A stretch of 41,246 bases of DNA from Actinomadura formosensis NBRC 14204 (GTDB taxonomy: Bacteria; Actinomycetota; Actinomycetes; Streptosporangiales; Streptosporangiaceae): the NCBI RefSeq assembly GCF_001552155.1, contig NZ_BCQQ01000057.1, positions 1 through 41,246 of the forward strand. The letters are read 5' to 3'. Shown here in pieces: positions 18,404 through 27,023 of the stretch; the stretch's first letter is position 1; every line of letters begins with the position of its first letter. The notes below the pieces were generated by a model. It was given only the letters and a program-made list of their open reading frames with translations, was not told the origin of the DNA and did not search any database. Made by a program: the position numbers and the translations under genes.

Positions 18404-19458
18404 TGGAACTCGACGATGCCGGGGGGCCTTCGGGTTCCCCGGATGAGCCGGAGGTCGACATGGCCGGCCCACCCCCCGGAGAAGCACTGGACTCGCCCTC
18501 CGAGCAGGACGGCTCCGCGAAGAACGTCCCCCCTGCGGACGTGCCGCCCTCCGGTGCCACCGCCGCGTTCCCTTCTGGGACGTCGAATACGACGCATTCC
18601 GACGCGTCCCCTGAAGGCCCCTCTGGGGAGGCCGAAGGGAAACGTGAGAGCAAGACCGGCCGTAACCTGCCGCTGGCCATCGGCGTGGGCGTCGCCCTGG
18701 GCGCGCTGGTCCTGGTGTCGCTCTACACAGTCAAGGAGATCTTCCTTGGCGTGATGGTCGTGTTCCTCTTCCTCGGTATGCGCGAGATCACCGAGGCGTT
18801 CAAGAGCCGCGACATCCACGTCCCGTTCATTCCGGTCGCGGCGGGCATGGTCGGCACACCCATCGCCGCCTACATATGGGGGCCCACCGCCACGGTGGCG
18901 GCGGTGTCCCTGACCGTGCTGGCGCTGTTGATGACGCGCATGACCGAGGGCGCCGCCGGATACGTGCGGGATGTCGCCGCAGGGTCGTTCATAGCGGGCT
19001 ACCTGGTGCTCATGGGCGGGATCGTCGCGCTGCTCATGCGCCCGGACGACGGCGACCACCGCATCGTCATCTTCATCGCCACGACCGTCGCGAGCGACAT
19101 CGGCGGTTATTTCGCCGGGTCCTTCTTGGGCAGGCACAAGCTGGCGCCCACGATCAGCCCCAAGAAGACATGGGAGGGCGTCACCGGCTCGGCCATCACG
19201 TGCATGGCCGTCGGTGGCTGGCTGGTGTGGTGGCTCCTGGACGGCGGGCACGTCTGGCAAGGTGTGCTCATCGGGCTCGCCGCCGTGGTCACCGCGACCG
19301 CCGGCGACCTCGTCGAGTCGATGGTCAAGCGTGACCTCGGCATCAAGGACATGGGAACACTCCTTCCGGGCCACGGCGGGGTGATGGACCGCCTCGACTC
19401 CCTGATCGCGACGGCCCCCGTCGTGTGGCTTCTTCTGGAACTGTTCCTTCCGAGCTGA
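18403..19458 (+). CDS. cdsA: Phosphatidate cytidylyltransferase
   Basis: Makes CDP-diacylglycerol from phosphatidate and CTP in the membrane, the branch point of phospholipid synthesis. 351 aa. An 80-residue hydrophilic, Pro/Ser/Glu-rich N-terminus precedes about seven to eight transmembrane helices. The CDS signature lies near the C-terminus: GDLVESMVKRDLGIKDMG and GHGGVMDRLDS with the metal-binding Asp residues. ATG 18403 shares a base with the frr stop. It converges on the SUFU gene, with only 30 bp between stops. Confidence 0.95.
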   Translation: MELDDAGGPSGSPDEPEVDMAGPPPGEALDSPSEQDGSAKNVPPADVPPSGATAAFPSGTSNTTHSDASPEGPSGEAEGKRESKTGRNLPLAIGVGVALGALVLVSLYTVKEIFLGVMVVFLFLGMREITEAFKSRDIHVPFIPVAAGMVGTPIAAYIWGPTATVAAVSLTVLALLMTRMTEGAAGYVRDVAAGSFIAGYLVLMGGIVALLMRPDDGDHRIVIFIATTVASDIGGYFAGSFLGRHKLAPTISPKKTWEGVTGSAITCMAVGGWLVWWLLDGGHVWQGVLIGLAAVVTATAGDLVESMVKRDLGIKDMGTLLPGHGGVMDRLDSLIATAPVVWLLLELFLPS

Positions 19459-19488
19459 GACGCCGCCAGGGCGCGTTTCGAGGACAGG

Positions 19489-20649
19489 TCAGCCAGAGCG
19501 CTCCTGGGAAATGACCCAGGAGCGGCCCTGCTGGGCAAGACGCCGGATGAGCGCGTCCGATCCCTCGCTCTTGGCGTAGCGGTGATCCTCACCGGTGATG
19601 GGCACGAGCCACAGCCATCGGACGGCGTCGCCGTTGAGTGTCAGCCCGGTCAGCGCGGGCGCTTCAGGGCCTGCCAGACGGCTCGGGTCGTCCAGGAGCA
19701 GTACGCCTTCCCAGGACGACTCGCCGCCGCCCAGGGGGAACGTGCGGGCCTCGTGGTACCACTTGACGACGTCTCCAGGCGCGAACCATGTCACCGACCG
19801 CCATGGGTACTGCGCCAGCCAGGGAAAGATGCTGCCGGCCTTCTGGCTGGGGAGTGTGCTGGCGACGGCGAGTTCTATCCGTCCGTATGGGGCGACGTCG
19901 TCTTCGTACAGTTCGACCGTGGGCATACGTTGGCGGCTCATCCCGACCGTGCTCAACACGGTGAAGTCACGATCGCCTCTCGCGGGACGTTCTGACACGC
20001 CTACAGTCGGGGCCACCCCGGTTCTGCCGCTCGCCAGTTGCCGTCCAACGTCGTGCCAGTAGTGGCCACTTGGTCCGAGCCTTTGCAGCAGATGGCCGAG
20101 CACCGACTGCTGGAACTCAGCCCAGGAACCGTCGGCGTGGCACCGCTTCCAGTGCTCACGCGCCTGGTCGATGCGTGGCCCGAAGTCCTTGATCTCCTCG
20201 TCCAGGGGGAACGCGAACGGGCTCTGCCGTGTGGCGTCGCGGGCGTATCCGGGGATGCCGCGTCCCATGTCCGACCAGCCGGGGATCACGAACAGGGGAT
20301 CGCCCGCCTCCAGGACGGCGACACCGTCGCCTTCCTCGAACCACACCACTTCCAGGGCCTCGGCGTCCAGCGCGGCGCGTCCCGGCGGATGGTGCACGTG
20401 GGACTCCGGCAGGAGGGGCGCACGGCCCGCGTCCAGCCGGGACTGGTCCAGCTCCGGCGGGGCCTTGCGGTGGTTGGCGACCCACGTTGCCCCGACCACC
20501 GAGTCCCGTGCGTCCTTCAGGTAGGCCACGGTGACGTCGCCGTCGGTCTCGACGATGAGCCGCCGACTGCCGTACGGGCTCGCCGCGGCGTGAACGACCT
20601 TGGCCGCGGACCCTCGGGGCGAGGCGTCGCCCCTACGCAATACCGCCAT
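19489..20649 (-). CDS. Suppressor of fused (SUFU) domain protein
   Basis: 386 aa. The C-terminal ~225 residues (~160-386) match the SUFU family: [16 protein letters not shown] (228-243), [21 protein letters not shown] (288-300), and [22 protein letters not shown] near the end. The first ~160 residues form a separate domain I do not recognise, with a long Asp/Glu-rich segment. Bacterial SUFU proteins are often immunity or accessory proteins for polymorphic toxins, but no toxin gene is nearby. ATG 20649 has AAGG 8 bp upstream; an ATG at 20679 lacks a site. It interrupts the otherwise typical cdsA-rlmN adjacency and is transcribed against it. Confidence 0.82.
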   Translation of the reverse strand: MAVLRRGDASPRGSAAKVVHAAASPYGSRRLIVETDGDVTVAYLKDARDSVVGATWVANHRKAPPELDQSRLDAGRAPLLPESHVHHPPGRAALDAEALEVVWFEEGDGVAVLEAGDPLFVIPGWSDMGRGIPGYARDATRQSPFAFPLDEEIKDFGPRIDQAREHWKRCHADGSWAEFQQSVLGHLLQRLGPSGHYWHDVGRQLASGRTGVAPTVGVSERPARGDRDFTVLSTVGMSRQRMPTVELYEDDVAPYGRIELAVASTLPSQKAGSIFPWLAQYPWRSVTWFAPGDVVKWYHEARTFPLGGGESSWEGVLLLDDPSRLAGPEAPALTGLTLNGDAVRWLWLVPITGEDHRYAKSEGSDALIRRLAQQGRSWVISQERSG

Positions 20650-20754
20650 GATCGAGACCTTAGTCGCAGACAAGGTCATGTGCAGGAATGTCGCCCTACA
20701 CGTCGTTCGCGGACGGACGAGGCACCGGCCGGTGTTTGCGACACTGGAAGGACC

Positions 20755-21900
20755 ATGTCTACGACCCCGCCCGACACCAGCGGCACCGCGCCCGCGAAGA
20801 CCCCGGCGAAACTCGTCTTCGCCGCCCCGAGGCGCGCCAGGCCGCCGAGGCACCTGGCCGACCTCACCACGGCCGAGCGCCGGGAGGCGGTCGCCGAGCT
20901 GGGGGAGAAGCCGTTCCGCGCCGACCAGCTGTCCCGGCACTACTTCGCCCGTCTTGTCGACGACCCCGGCAAGATGACCGATCTGCCGGCCGCCGTCCGC
21001 GAACGCCTCGTGTCCGAGCTGCTGCCCTCGCTGCTGACGCCCGTGCGCGAACTCGACTGTGACGGCGGGACGACGCTGAAGACCGTCTGGAAGGCGTTCG
21101 ACGGCGTCCTGTTCGAATCCGTGCTCATGCGCTACCCGGACCGGGCCACGATGTGCGTCTCATCCCAGGCGGGGTGCGGCATGAACTGCCCCTTCTGCGC
21201 GACGGGGCAGGCGGGGCTCACCCGTAACCTTTCCACGGCCGAGATCGTCGAGCAGGTCGCCGCGGGCGCGCGCGCACTCGCGCGTGGGCGCATCCCGGGT
21301 GGGCCGGGACGCGTCTCGAACATTGTCTTCATGGGCATGGGTGAACCCCTGGCCAACTACAAGGCCGTGATAGGCGCGGTGCGTCGTATCACTGATCCGG
21401 CGCCTGCCGGGTTGGGCATCTCCCAGCGGTCGGTCACGGTCTCCACGGTCGGGCTCGTCCCCGCGATCGAGAAGCTCGCCGCTGAGGACATGTCCGTCCG
21501 GCTGGCGGTGTCCCTGCACGCGCCCGACGACGAGCTACGGGACGATCTGGTGCCCATCAACAACCGGTGGAAGGTGTCCGAAGTCCTGGACGCGGCGTGG
21601 GCCTACGCGGATCGCAGTGGCCGCCGTGTCTCGATCGAATACGCCCTCATCAAGGACATCAACGACCAGGCATGGCGGGCCGATCTTCTCGGCAGGCTCT
21701 TGCGCGGGCATCTCGTACACGTCAATCTGATCCCGTTGAATCCGACACCGGGTTCCAAGTGGACCGCCTCCCGGCCCGAGGACGAGCGCGAGTTCGTCCG
21801 GCGCCTGGAGGCCCACGGGGTCCCGGTCACGGTGCGCGACACCCGGGGCAGGGAGATCGACGGGGCCTGCGGCCAGCTGGCCGCGTCGACCAGGGACTGA
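20755..21900 (+). CDS. rlmN: 23S rRNA/tRNA adenine-C2 methyltransferase RlmN
   Basis: Radical-SAM enzyme making m2A2503 in 23S rRNA and m2A37 in some tRNAs. 381 aa. The cluster motif CGMNCPFC gives Cys141, 145 and 148; the conserved CVSSQ Cys134 and the C-terminal DGACGQL Cys, which takes part in methyl transfer, are present. An N-terminal ~30-residue Pro/Ala-rich extension precedes the core. ATG 20755 with AAGGA upstream. A perfect hairpin follows at 21921-21946. Confidence 0.96.
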   Translation: MSTTPPDTSGTAPAKTPAKLVFAAPRRARPPRHLADLTTAERREAVAELGEKPFRADQLSRHYFARLVDDPGKMTDLPAAVRERLVSELLPSLLTPVRELDCDGGTTLKTVWKAFDGVLFESVLMRYPDRATMCVSSQAGCGMNCPFCATGQAGLTRNLSTAEIVEQVAAGARALARGRIPGGPGRVSNIVFMGMGEPLANYKAVIGAVRRITDPAPAGLGISQRSVTVSTVGLVPAIEKLAAEDMSVRLAVSLHAPDDELRDDLVPINNRWKVSEVLDAAWAYADRSGRRVSIEYALIKDINDQAWRADLLGRLLRGHLVHVNLIPLNPTPGSKWTASRPEDEREFVRRLEAHGVPVTVRDTRGREIDGACGQLAASTRD

Positions 21901-21920
21901 GCGCGCCGCGGACGTGTCCC

Positions 21921-21946
21921 CGGCGTCCCGCGGGCGCGGGACGCCG
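21921..21946 (+). terminator. rlmN terminator
   Basis: An 11-bp perfect stem (CGGCGTCCCGC / GCGGGACGCCG) around a GGGC tetraloop, 20 bp after the rlmN stop. No T-run. Its position favours the DivIVA-protein start at 21965 rather than 21914. Confidence 0.6.
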
Positions 21947-21964
21947 CTGAGGAGCACGGTACGG

Positions 21965-22468
21965 GTGAGGACGAGCGCGCGGTTGCCGGTGGCCTTGCGC
22001 GGCTACGACCGGAACCAGGTCGACGCCCTGCTGAAGCGGATCTCGCAGGCGCTGGACGGCGGGCCGCCGGTCTCCGCGGACGAGGTGCGCGCGGCCCGTT
22101 TCGACGTCGTCCTGCGCGGCTACGACAACCGCGCGGTGGACGAACTGCTGCGCGAGTGCATCAGGGAACTTTGGGCCAGGGCGCCGATCAGGGAACGTCC
22201 CGGACGGCCCCGCGCGCACCCGGCGTGGCTGATCACCTGGATCCAGAACGCCCGGTTCTCCGGGGCCGGCCTGCGCCCCGGCTACGACGTGCGGGACGTG
22301 GACGCGTTCCTGGACCGGGTGATCGCCGGCCTGCGCGGCGCGGCCCCGCCCGTGACGGCCCGGGATGTTCGGGAAAGCGCCTTCCGCGTCGTCCGGCTGG
22401 GGCCCGGCTACGACGAGCAGGAGGTCGACCGGTTCCTGGTGCAGCTCGCGAGCGCCCTGGAGCACTGA
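21965..22468 (+). CDS. Small DivIVA-domain-repeat protein
   Basis: 167 aa from GTG 21965, which has GAGGAG 10 bp upstream; a longer frame from GTG 21914 would cross the rlmN terminator hairpin. Four repeats of the short DivIVA N-terminal motif (lRGYD..eVD.fL) are visible: VALRGYDRNQVDALLKRI, DVVLRGYDNRAVDELLREC, GLRPGYDVRDVDAFLDRV and VRLGPGYDEQEVDRFLVQL. There is no long coiled coil, unlike Wag31/DivIVA. It may contact the polar growth machinery or simply use the fold as a protein-binding module. Function unknown. Confidence 0.8.
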   Translation: MRTSARLPVALRGYDRNQVDALLKRISQALDGGPPVSADEVRAARFDVVLRGYDNRAVDELLRECIRELWARAPIRERPGRPRAHPAWLITWIQNARFSGAGLRPGYDVRDVDAFLDRVIAGLRGAAPPVTARDVRESAFRVVRLGPGYDEQEVDRFLVQLASALEH

Positions 22469-22474
22469 CCGGAG

Positions 22475-22483
22475 TTATCCACA
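22475..22483 (+). promoter_or_regulatory. DnaA-box-like 9-mer TTATCCACA (copy 3)
   Basis: Exact TTATCCACA, 50 bp upstream of the DUF1963 gene start and 7 bp after the DivIVA-protein stop. Confidence 0.45.
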
Positions 22484-22532
22484 ATTTCGGCCGCGGCTGC
22501 GTGTGGCCGCCGCGCGAGGTCACGCTACGCGC

Positions 22533-23360
22533 ATGGACAACTTCGTGGCACAGCGGCAGCGGCTCCGCGCCCTGTTCGACGTCTTCCTCACGCCCGAGCT
22601 CTCGGCGGTCCTGCTGCCCCTGGCCAGGCCCGCGTTGCGGCCCGGCGCCGGGGACGGGGTCCACGTCCGCCTCGGCGGTACGCCCCTCCTGCCGCCGGGC
22701 GAACCCTGGCCCACGTGGGAGGGCCGCTCCCTGGCCTTCCTCGGCGCGATCGACTTCACCGGGCTCGCCCGCTTCGGCGGGATCCCCGGTCTGCCGTCGT
22801 CCGGCAATGCCGCCTTCTACTACACCGACGAGATCCCGCGGCCCTGGGGCGACAAGGCCGCACAGCGGAACGGCTGGCGCGTCCTCACCGGCGACCTCCG
22901 CGAAACGAGCCCGCCGCCGGGCGCGGCCATCTACCCCCAGGCCGCGCTGAGTGCCACTCCGTTCCTCTCCCTGCCCTCGCCCCAAGAGGCCGTGGTGCGG
23001 CGCATGGACACCATCTACAGCGGCCTCCTGCCCGTCTACGAGCAACTGCACGCAGCCTGGACGCGCCACACGTGGCCGGACGACATGCCGGTCCACCAAC
23101 TGGGCGGATGGCCGACCCTGATCCAGCGTCCGATCGGCCCTGACTGCCTGTACGCGTCAACGGGCCGCACCCTGGACTCCGTCAAGCCGCCATCCCTCAC
23201 CCCCGAGGAGCAGCGCGCCGTGGAGGAGTGGCGCCTCCTCCTCCAACTCGACTCCGACGACCGCCTCGGCTGGTACTGGGGCGACCCGGGCCGCGTGTAC
23301 TTCTGCAACCGCCAGGACGACCCCTTGGAACGAGCATGGCTGACCCTGCAAGCCGCCTGA
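22533..23360 (+). CDS. DUF1963 (YwqG-like) protein
   Basis: 275 aa, cytoplasmic. The DUF1963 hallmarks are visible: a GGTPLLPPGEPWPTWEGRSL segment, a LAFLGAIDF strand, later YYTDEIPRPW, and a C-terminal LLLQLDSDD...GWYWGDPGRVYF block. The family is common in actinomycetes; its function is not established. ATG 22533, with possible -10 TACGCG immediately upstream. The last bases are duplicated (23346-23377), which adds a second stop 17 bp downstream. Confidence 0.85.
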   Translation: MDNFVAQRQRLRALFDVFLTPELSAVLLPLARPALRPGAGDGVHVRLGGTPLLPPGEPWPTWEGRSLAFLGAIDFTGLARFGGIPGLPSSGNAAFYYTDEIPRPWGDKAAQRNGWRVLTGDLRETSPPPGAAIYPQAALSATPFLSLPSPQEAVVRRMDTIYSGLLPVYEQLHAAWTRHTWPDDMPVHQLGGWPTLIQRPIGPDCLYASTGRTLDSVKPPSLTPEEQRAVEEWRLLLQLDSDDRLGWYWGDPGRVYFCNRQDDPLERAWLTLQAA

Positions 23361-23377
23361 TTCTGCAAGCCGCCTGA
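23346..23377 (+). repeat. 17-bp tandem duplication at the stop codon
   Basis: CTGCAAGCCGCCTGA occurs at 23346-23360 and again at 23363-23377 (15 identical bases, period 17). The first copy ends the DUF1963 gene; the second is non-coding. A slippage scar. Confidence 0.8.
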
Positions 23378-23404
23378 CCGCGCGCCACACCCGCCGCGGT
23401 GAGG

Positions 23405-24094
23405 TCAGGGGCGGCGGTGGGCGGTGGCGACGTAGGCGGCGCCGACGACGGCGGACCAGAGGAGGAGGTGGAGCGCTATCGCGGGGAAGCGGGAGGTGAA
23501 GGCCGCCGGGCCGTGGTGGGCCGCACGCAGCCAATCGATCATCGGGACGGAGAGCCAGGCGAGGCGTCCGATGCCGAGGAGAAGAAGCGCGGTGGCCCCG
23601 CCGAGGAGAACGAGCAGGGACACGCCCGGATCGGGGATGAGCGCCCGGCTCGTCCAGGCGCCGAGCAGGGTGCCGGGAACGGCGACGAGAGCGTTCAGGG
23701 CACAGCCGGCCAGGATCGCTGATCCGGGGCACTCCAACCGGACGGCCTGAAGGAGGGGAACGAGCAATGCGACGGCGCCCAGGGAGAGGTTCGTTCCGTA
23801 CGCCGCGAGCAGCCCCGCCCAGATGGGAGTGGAACGGTGGCGGACGGCGGTGGCCGTCAGTGCGCGCTGCTCGTCGGGCTGGGTGTCGAGCAGGGCGCGC
23901 GCCGCCCAGGCCCACACCGGGAACATGAACGCGGCCGTGTCCGCGAACGTCCGGGCGGCGAGGTCGGCCGCATGCGGTCCGCTCGGCCCCTGCACGAGGA
24001 ACAGCGCCACGAACAGCGCCACGATGATCAGCGGCTGCAGGACGCGCAGCGAACCGGCGTAGCCGGCGACCTGAAATCGGACGAGCGCGATCAT
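23405..24094 (-). CDS. ABC transporter permease (ABC-2-like)
   Basis: 229 aa with about six hydrophobic segments, beginning MIALVRFQVAGYAGSLRVLQ, so a half-transporter membrane subunit. The ATG at 24094 overlaps the stop of the ATPase gene (ATGA), indicating a two-gene operon. A signature motif is absent, as in many small actinomycete exporters. The substrate is unknown; small size and pairing suggest export of a peptide, lipid or drug (inference). Confidence 0.8.
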   Translation of the reverse strand: MIALVRFQVAGYAGSLRVLQPLIIVALFVALFLVQGPSGPHAADLAARTFADTAAFMFPVWAWAARALLDTQPDEQRALTATAVRHRSTPIWAGLLAAYGTNLSLGAVALLVPLLQAVRLECPGSAILAGCALNALVAVPGTLLGAWTSRALIPDPGVSLLVLLGGATALLLLGIGRLAWLSVPMIDWLRAAHHGPAAFTSRFPAIALHLLLWSAVVGAAYVATAHRRP

Positions 24095-24807
24095 CGCTTG
24101 GGCCTCCGTACCCGGTAGCCGTCCGCGCGGAGCTTGGTCTCCACGGTGTCGGCATGGTCCTCGGGTACCTCGACCTCCAGGACGGTCCAGTCCGTGGCCG
24201 CACCGGACGGGAGCCGGGTGACCGTCGCCTCGGCCACACGCAGCCGGTCGACGTCCGGGAGAGCCTCGATGCACCGCTGGTGGTCGCTGACGACCACGGT
24301 CGCGCCGTCGCCTGCGAGGTCGGAGATCAGCCCGGGGAGGGCGCCGCGCGTGGCCGCGTCCAGACCTGCGAACGGCTCGTCCAGGACCAGGAGTTCCGGG
24401 TCGCCCATGAGGGCCTGCGCGAGCCCGATCTTCTGGGCGCTGCCCTTCGACAACTCGGGGAGCCGCACGTCGAGAAGGTGATCGAAGCCGAGCCGCTCCG
24501 CCCATGTGCCGGCCGCGTCCGCCGGCACGCGGCGCATCGCGGCCATGTGCCGCAGATACCCGCGGACGCTGAACGGCTGGTCCACGGGGAAACGCTCAGG
24601 CGCGTACCCCACCCGTGCCGGCCGGTCTTTGACGACGCCCGCACGAGGTTTCCGTAAACCTGCGACCATGCGCAGCAAGGTGGACTTCCCGGCGCCGTTA
24701 CGCCCGGTCACCTCGGTCACGCTGCCGGGATCGAGGGACAGCGTGACGTCCTTGAGCACCCAGGGGTCCGACCGGCGATAACGAAAGGCGACACTCTCAA
24801 GCCGCAT
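24091..24807 (-). CDS. ABC transporter ATP-binding protein
   Basis: 238 aa. Walker A GRNGAGKST (35-43), signature LSKGSAQK (119-126; the usual LSGGQ is degenerate), Walker B LLVLDEP (139-145), and an H-loop in VVVSDHQRC. A C-terminal extension of ~45 residues follows the core. ATG 24807 lacks a clear ribosome site. Upstream, an inverted repeat CCGCCC-GTAA-GGGCGG (24828-24843) sits between possible promoter elements. Partner of the downstream permease. Confidence 0.9.
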   Translation of the reverse strand: MRLESVAFRYRRSDPWVLKDVTLSLDPGSVTEVTGRNGAGKSTLLRMVAGLRKPRAGVVKDRPARVGYAPERFPVDQPFSVRGYLRHMAAMRRVPADAAGTWAERLGFDHLLDVRLPELSKGSAQKIGLAQALMGDPELLVLDEPFAGLDAATRGALPGLISDLAGDGATVVVSDHQRCIEALPDVDRLRVAEATVTRLPSGAATDWTVLEVEVPEDHADTVETKLRADGYRVRRPKR

Positions 24808-24827
24808 GAGAACCGCACGATAAGCCC

Positions 24828-24843
24828 CCGCCCGTAAGGGCGG
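24828..24843 (-). promoter_or_regulatory. Inverted repeat upstream of the ABC operon
   Basis: CCGCCC (24828-24833), GTAA, GGGCGG (24838-24843). On the - strand it falls between TTAACG and TTATCG with a spacer of about 20 bp. This resembles the long-spacer promoters used by MerR-type activators, but the hexamers are poor. Confidence 0.3.
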
Positions 24844-24909
24844 CGTTAATCGCACTCGCCCCCACCCGCGAGCGTGTGGCGGCCCGCAGGTTTCCTCGGC
24901 GGGGGGCCG

Positions 24910-25026
24910 GTGAACGGCAGGTGGGACGCGAGCGATCCGGCCATCGCCTTGCTGATCTTGGCTGCGGACCGCGATCGACGCCACCGAGCCGGCAAGGCGG
25001 CCGCCTCCCTGCTCACCGCCGCTTGA
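24910..25026 (+). CDS. Possible 38-aa open frame or gene remnant
   Basis: GTG 24910 to TGA 25026 encodes MNGRWDASDPAIALLILAAD and onward, with ~87% GC at third positions by my count. A G-rich stretch precedes it. It may be a real small gene, a truncated C-terminus or chance. It is the only candidate in the 24808-25108 gap, which otherwise shows only the inverted repeat at 24828-24843. Confidence 0.2.
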   Translation: MNGRWDASDPAIALLILAADRDRRHRAGKAAASLLTAA

Positions 25027-25108
25027 CACAGAGAGGTGCCGGAACCCGTACGTCCCCTCAGCGGTGTGCGGGGGCTGCGGGACTGTGCGGGGGCGGGAGA
25101 ATGAGGGG

Positions 25109-25546
25109 ATGGGTGAGCCGGCGGGCAAGGGCTGCGTATTCTGCGAGATCGTTGCGGGGGAGCGGGCGGCGCATGTCGTGCTGGACGCGCCGGACGCGGT
25201 GGCGTTCCTGGATGCGCGGCCGCTGTTCAAGGGCCATACGTTGCTGGTTCCGCGGACGCACTACGAGACGCTGGGCGATCTGCCCGGGGACTTTCTCGGC
25301 CCGTTCTTCGGGCACGCCCAGCGGCTCGCGGGGGCGATGGAGTCGGTGCTCGGCGCGGCGGGATCGTTCGTGGCCATGAACAACCGGATCAGCCAGAGCG
25401 TCCCGCATCTGCATGTGCACGTGGTGCCGCGCAATCGGAAGGACGGGCTCCGGGGTTTCTTCTGGCCGCGGCACAAGTACGACTCCGACGGGGAGGCGGC
25501 CGGGTATGCGGCGCGCCTGTCCGAAGCGGTCGCCGGCCGTTCATGA
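25109..25546 (+). CDS. HIT family protein
   Basis: 145 aa histidine-triad nucleotide hydrolase, likely acting on AMP-lysine, Ap4A or similar. The triad HLHVHV (His100, 102, 104) is intact, and CVFCEI near the N-terminus is the Cys pair of the HINT/FHIT group that can bind zinc. ATG 25109 with GGAG 9 bp upstream (also a GAGGGG at the start). Its TGA shares the palindrome TCATGA (25541-25546) with the stop of the convergent Nudix gene. Confidence 0.92.
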   Translation: MGEPAGKGCVFCEIVAGERAAHVVLDAPDAVAFLDARPLFKGHTLLVPRTHYETLGDLPGDFLGPFFGHAQRLAGAMESVLGAAGSFVAMNNRISQSVPHLHVHVVPRNRKDGLRGFFWPRHKYDSDGEAAGYAARLSEAVAGRS

Positions 25547-25870
25547 CCCCACCGGGTGCCCGGGGTGTGTCCGCGGCCGTTGCTCATGGCCGGCGAGGAC
25601 GAGGCCGGGAAGGTGGAGGCCGCTCTCTTCACGCAGTTCGCGGACGGCCGCTTCGAGGGGTGTTTCGCCCGGTTCGATGCGGCCCTCTGGTAGCTCCCAC
25701 TGGTGGCGGTGGCGGTGGCGGTCGAAGACCAGGAGCAGGTGGTGATCGTGCCAGACGGCGGCGAGGGCCGCGGGCATCGGCGCGTCGAGCGGTGCGGCGG
25801 GGGTGTGCGTGGCCGCCGGGAAGCCGAGAAGCGCGTTGCCCTCGTCGTCCTCCGCCAGGGCTTCGCCCAT
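25541..25870 (-). CDS. Nudix hydrolase, C-terminally short
   Basis: 109 aa from ATG 25870, which has a GGAGG site 8 bp upstream. The Nudix box is complete: GRIEPGE (63-69), seven residues, REL-REESG (77-84), so the metal site should be present. Only ~25 residues follow the box, where Nudix proteins normally have two to three more strands and a helix. The frame ends on a TGA that interlocks with the HIT stop. It could be a minimal enzyme, a truncated pseudogene, or the scar of a deletion that joined it to the HIT gene. Confidence 0.72.
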   Translation of the reverse strand: MGEALAEDDEGNALLGFPAATHTPAAPLDAPMPAALAAVWHDHHLLLVFDRHRHRHQWELPEGRIEPGETPLEAAVRELREESGLHLPGLVLAGHEQRPRTHPGHPVGS

Positions 25871-26052
25871 GGACCGGTCCTCCGGTTGCGCGGTGGTGTC
25901 CTCCCGCCGAGCCCGCCCGAAGCCACGGGGTGTCCGCGCACCCAATCAGGGTGGCCGGTTCGGATGCCCGTGGTCGGGCGCGCTCGGTGGGAGGCGGGGG
26001 ATGCTCGGGAGCGTTGGTGGCGGGGCGGGAGACTCCTCGGCCGGTGCGGCGC

Positions 26053-26301
26053 TCAGGTCAGTGCTATCAGGAGAGCCACGTAGGGAGGTGTCGGGTCGAC
26101 GTCGGCGGGGGGCGCTTGGCAGGTGGCGTGTTCGTGGAGGTCGCGTTCGGCTCGGTCCAGGGCGGCGGAGAGGACGTAGTCGGTGATCGTCCAGCCGATC
26201 AGCTCGGCCGCCTTGCGGATTGCGTGGAACTGGTCCGCGGAGGTGCAGAAGGCGATGTGGTCATCGGTGGCGGGAAGGTCCTGGCGGACCGACTCTGGCA
26301 T
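26053..26301 (-). CDS. Small RHH/DUF1778-like protein, orphan antitoxin-like
   Basis: 82 aa. Residues ~15-55 (a short strand HIAFCTSADQ, helix FHAIRKAAELIG, turn WTITDYVLSAALDRA) follow the DUF1778/TacA ribbon-helix-helix pattern. Such proteins usually neutralise a GNAT toxin encoded next door, but no GNAT gene is seen on either side. The C-terminus is Pro-rich. A strong AAGGAG site lies 8-9 bp upstream of ATG 26301. It may be a solitary transcriptional regulator. Confidence 0.6.
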   Translation of the reverse strand: MPESVRQDLPATDDHIAFCTSADQFHAIRKAAELIGWTITDYVLSAALDRAERDLHEHATCQAPPADVDPTPPYVALLIALT

Positions 26302-26396
26302 GGCCGGTCTCCTTCCTTGCGGCTCTTAAAAGTACGCCGCGAGGTGTTGCCTGGACATCCCCATTGAGAACGAGAATCGTCGGGTGTGCGGAGGAG

Positions 26397-26858
26397 TCAG
26401 CGGGTCCCCCAGGAGTAGGTCTGTTTGCGCAGCTTGAGGTAGACGAACCCTTCCGTGGAGACGACCCCGGGCACGGCGCGGATACGGCCGAGAAGTTCCA
26501 GCAGACGTGCGTCGTCCTCGCAGACCAGCTCGACGAGGATGTCGAACGAGCCGGCCGTGATGACGACGTAGTCGATCTCGGGGAGGCCGGCGAGCTCGTC
26601 GGCGATCCTCTCCAGGTCGCCCTCGCACTTGACCCCGATCATCATCTGCCGGAAGAAACCGAGCATGAGCGGGTCGGTGACGCCGACGATCTGCATGACG
26701 CCGGCGTCGAGGAGCTTCTGGACGCGCTGGCGGACGGCGGCCTCCGACAGGCCGACGGCCTTGCCGATGGCAGCGTAGGAGCGGCGGCCGTCCTGCTGGA
26801 GCTGCTCGATGATGTGCTTCGCGGTCTCGTCGAGCTGGACGCGGGATGCGCGTTCCAT
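26397..26858 (-). CDS. Lrp/AsnC family transcriptional regulator
   Basis: 153 aa from ATG 26858 (AGGAGA upstream); a longer frame exists but lacks a site. N-terminal winged HTH (~8-60) with VQLDETAKHIIEQLQQDGRRS and GLSEAAVRQRVQKLLDAGV, then the C-terminal RAM ligand-binding domain with a GSFDILVELVC segment. Divergent from the aminobutyraldehyde dehydrogenase operon, so it probably senses an amino acid or polyamine-derived compound and controls that operon and itself. Confidence 0.92.
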   Translation of the reverse strand: MERASRVQLDETAKHIIEQLQQDGRRSYAAIGKAVGLSEAAVRQRVQKLLDAGVMQIVGVTDPLMLGFFRQMMIGVKCEGDLERIADELAGLPEIDYVVITAGSFDILVELVCEDDARLLELLGRIRAVPGVVSTEGFVYLKLRKQTYSWGTR

Positions 26859-26908
26859 GGGCGGTCTCCTAGTTGCGGCATCGAGAGTGGGAGGCGTCTG
26901 GACCAAGC

Positions 26909-26966
26909 GAATCAGTCGTGAAACTGGATCGTAACAACGGAATCACTTGTGTTGGGCTGAATCCTC
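26909..26966. promoter_or_regulatory. Candidate Lrp operator region
   Basis: GAATCAGT (26909-26916), GAATCACT (26940-26947) and GAATCCTC (26959-26966) repeat in the same orientation in the 165-bp divergent regulator-dehydrogenase gap. The spacing of the first two is 31 bp, close to three helical turns, which fits multimeric Lrp binding. Suggestive only. Confidence 0.35.
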
Positions 26967-27023
26967 TGTCAGGGTCGGGCCAACAGGACACAACGGGCGA
27001 CGTTGCCCAGGAGGGACCTGAGG

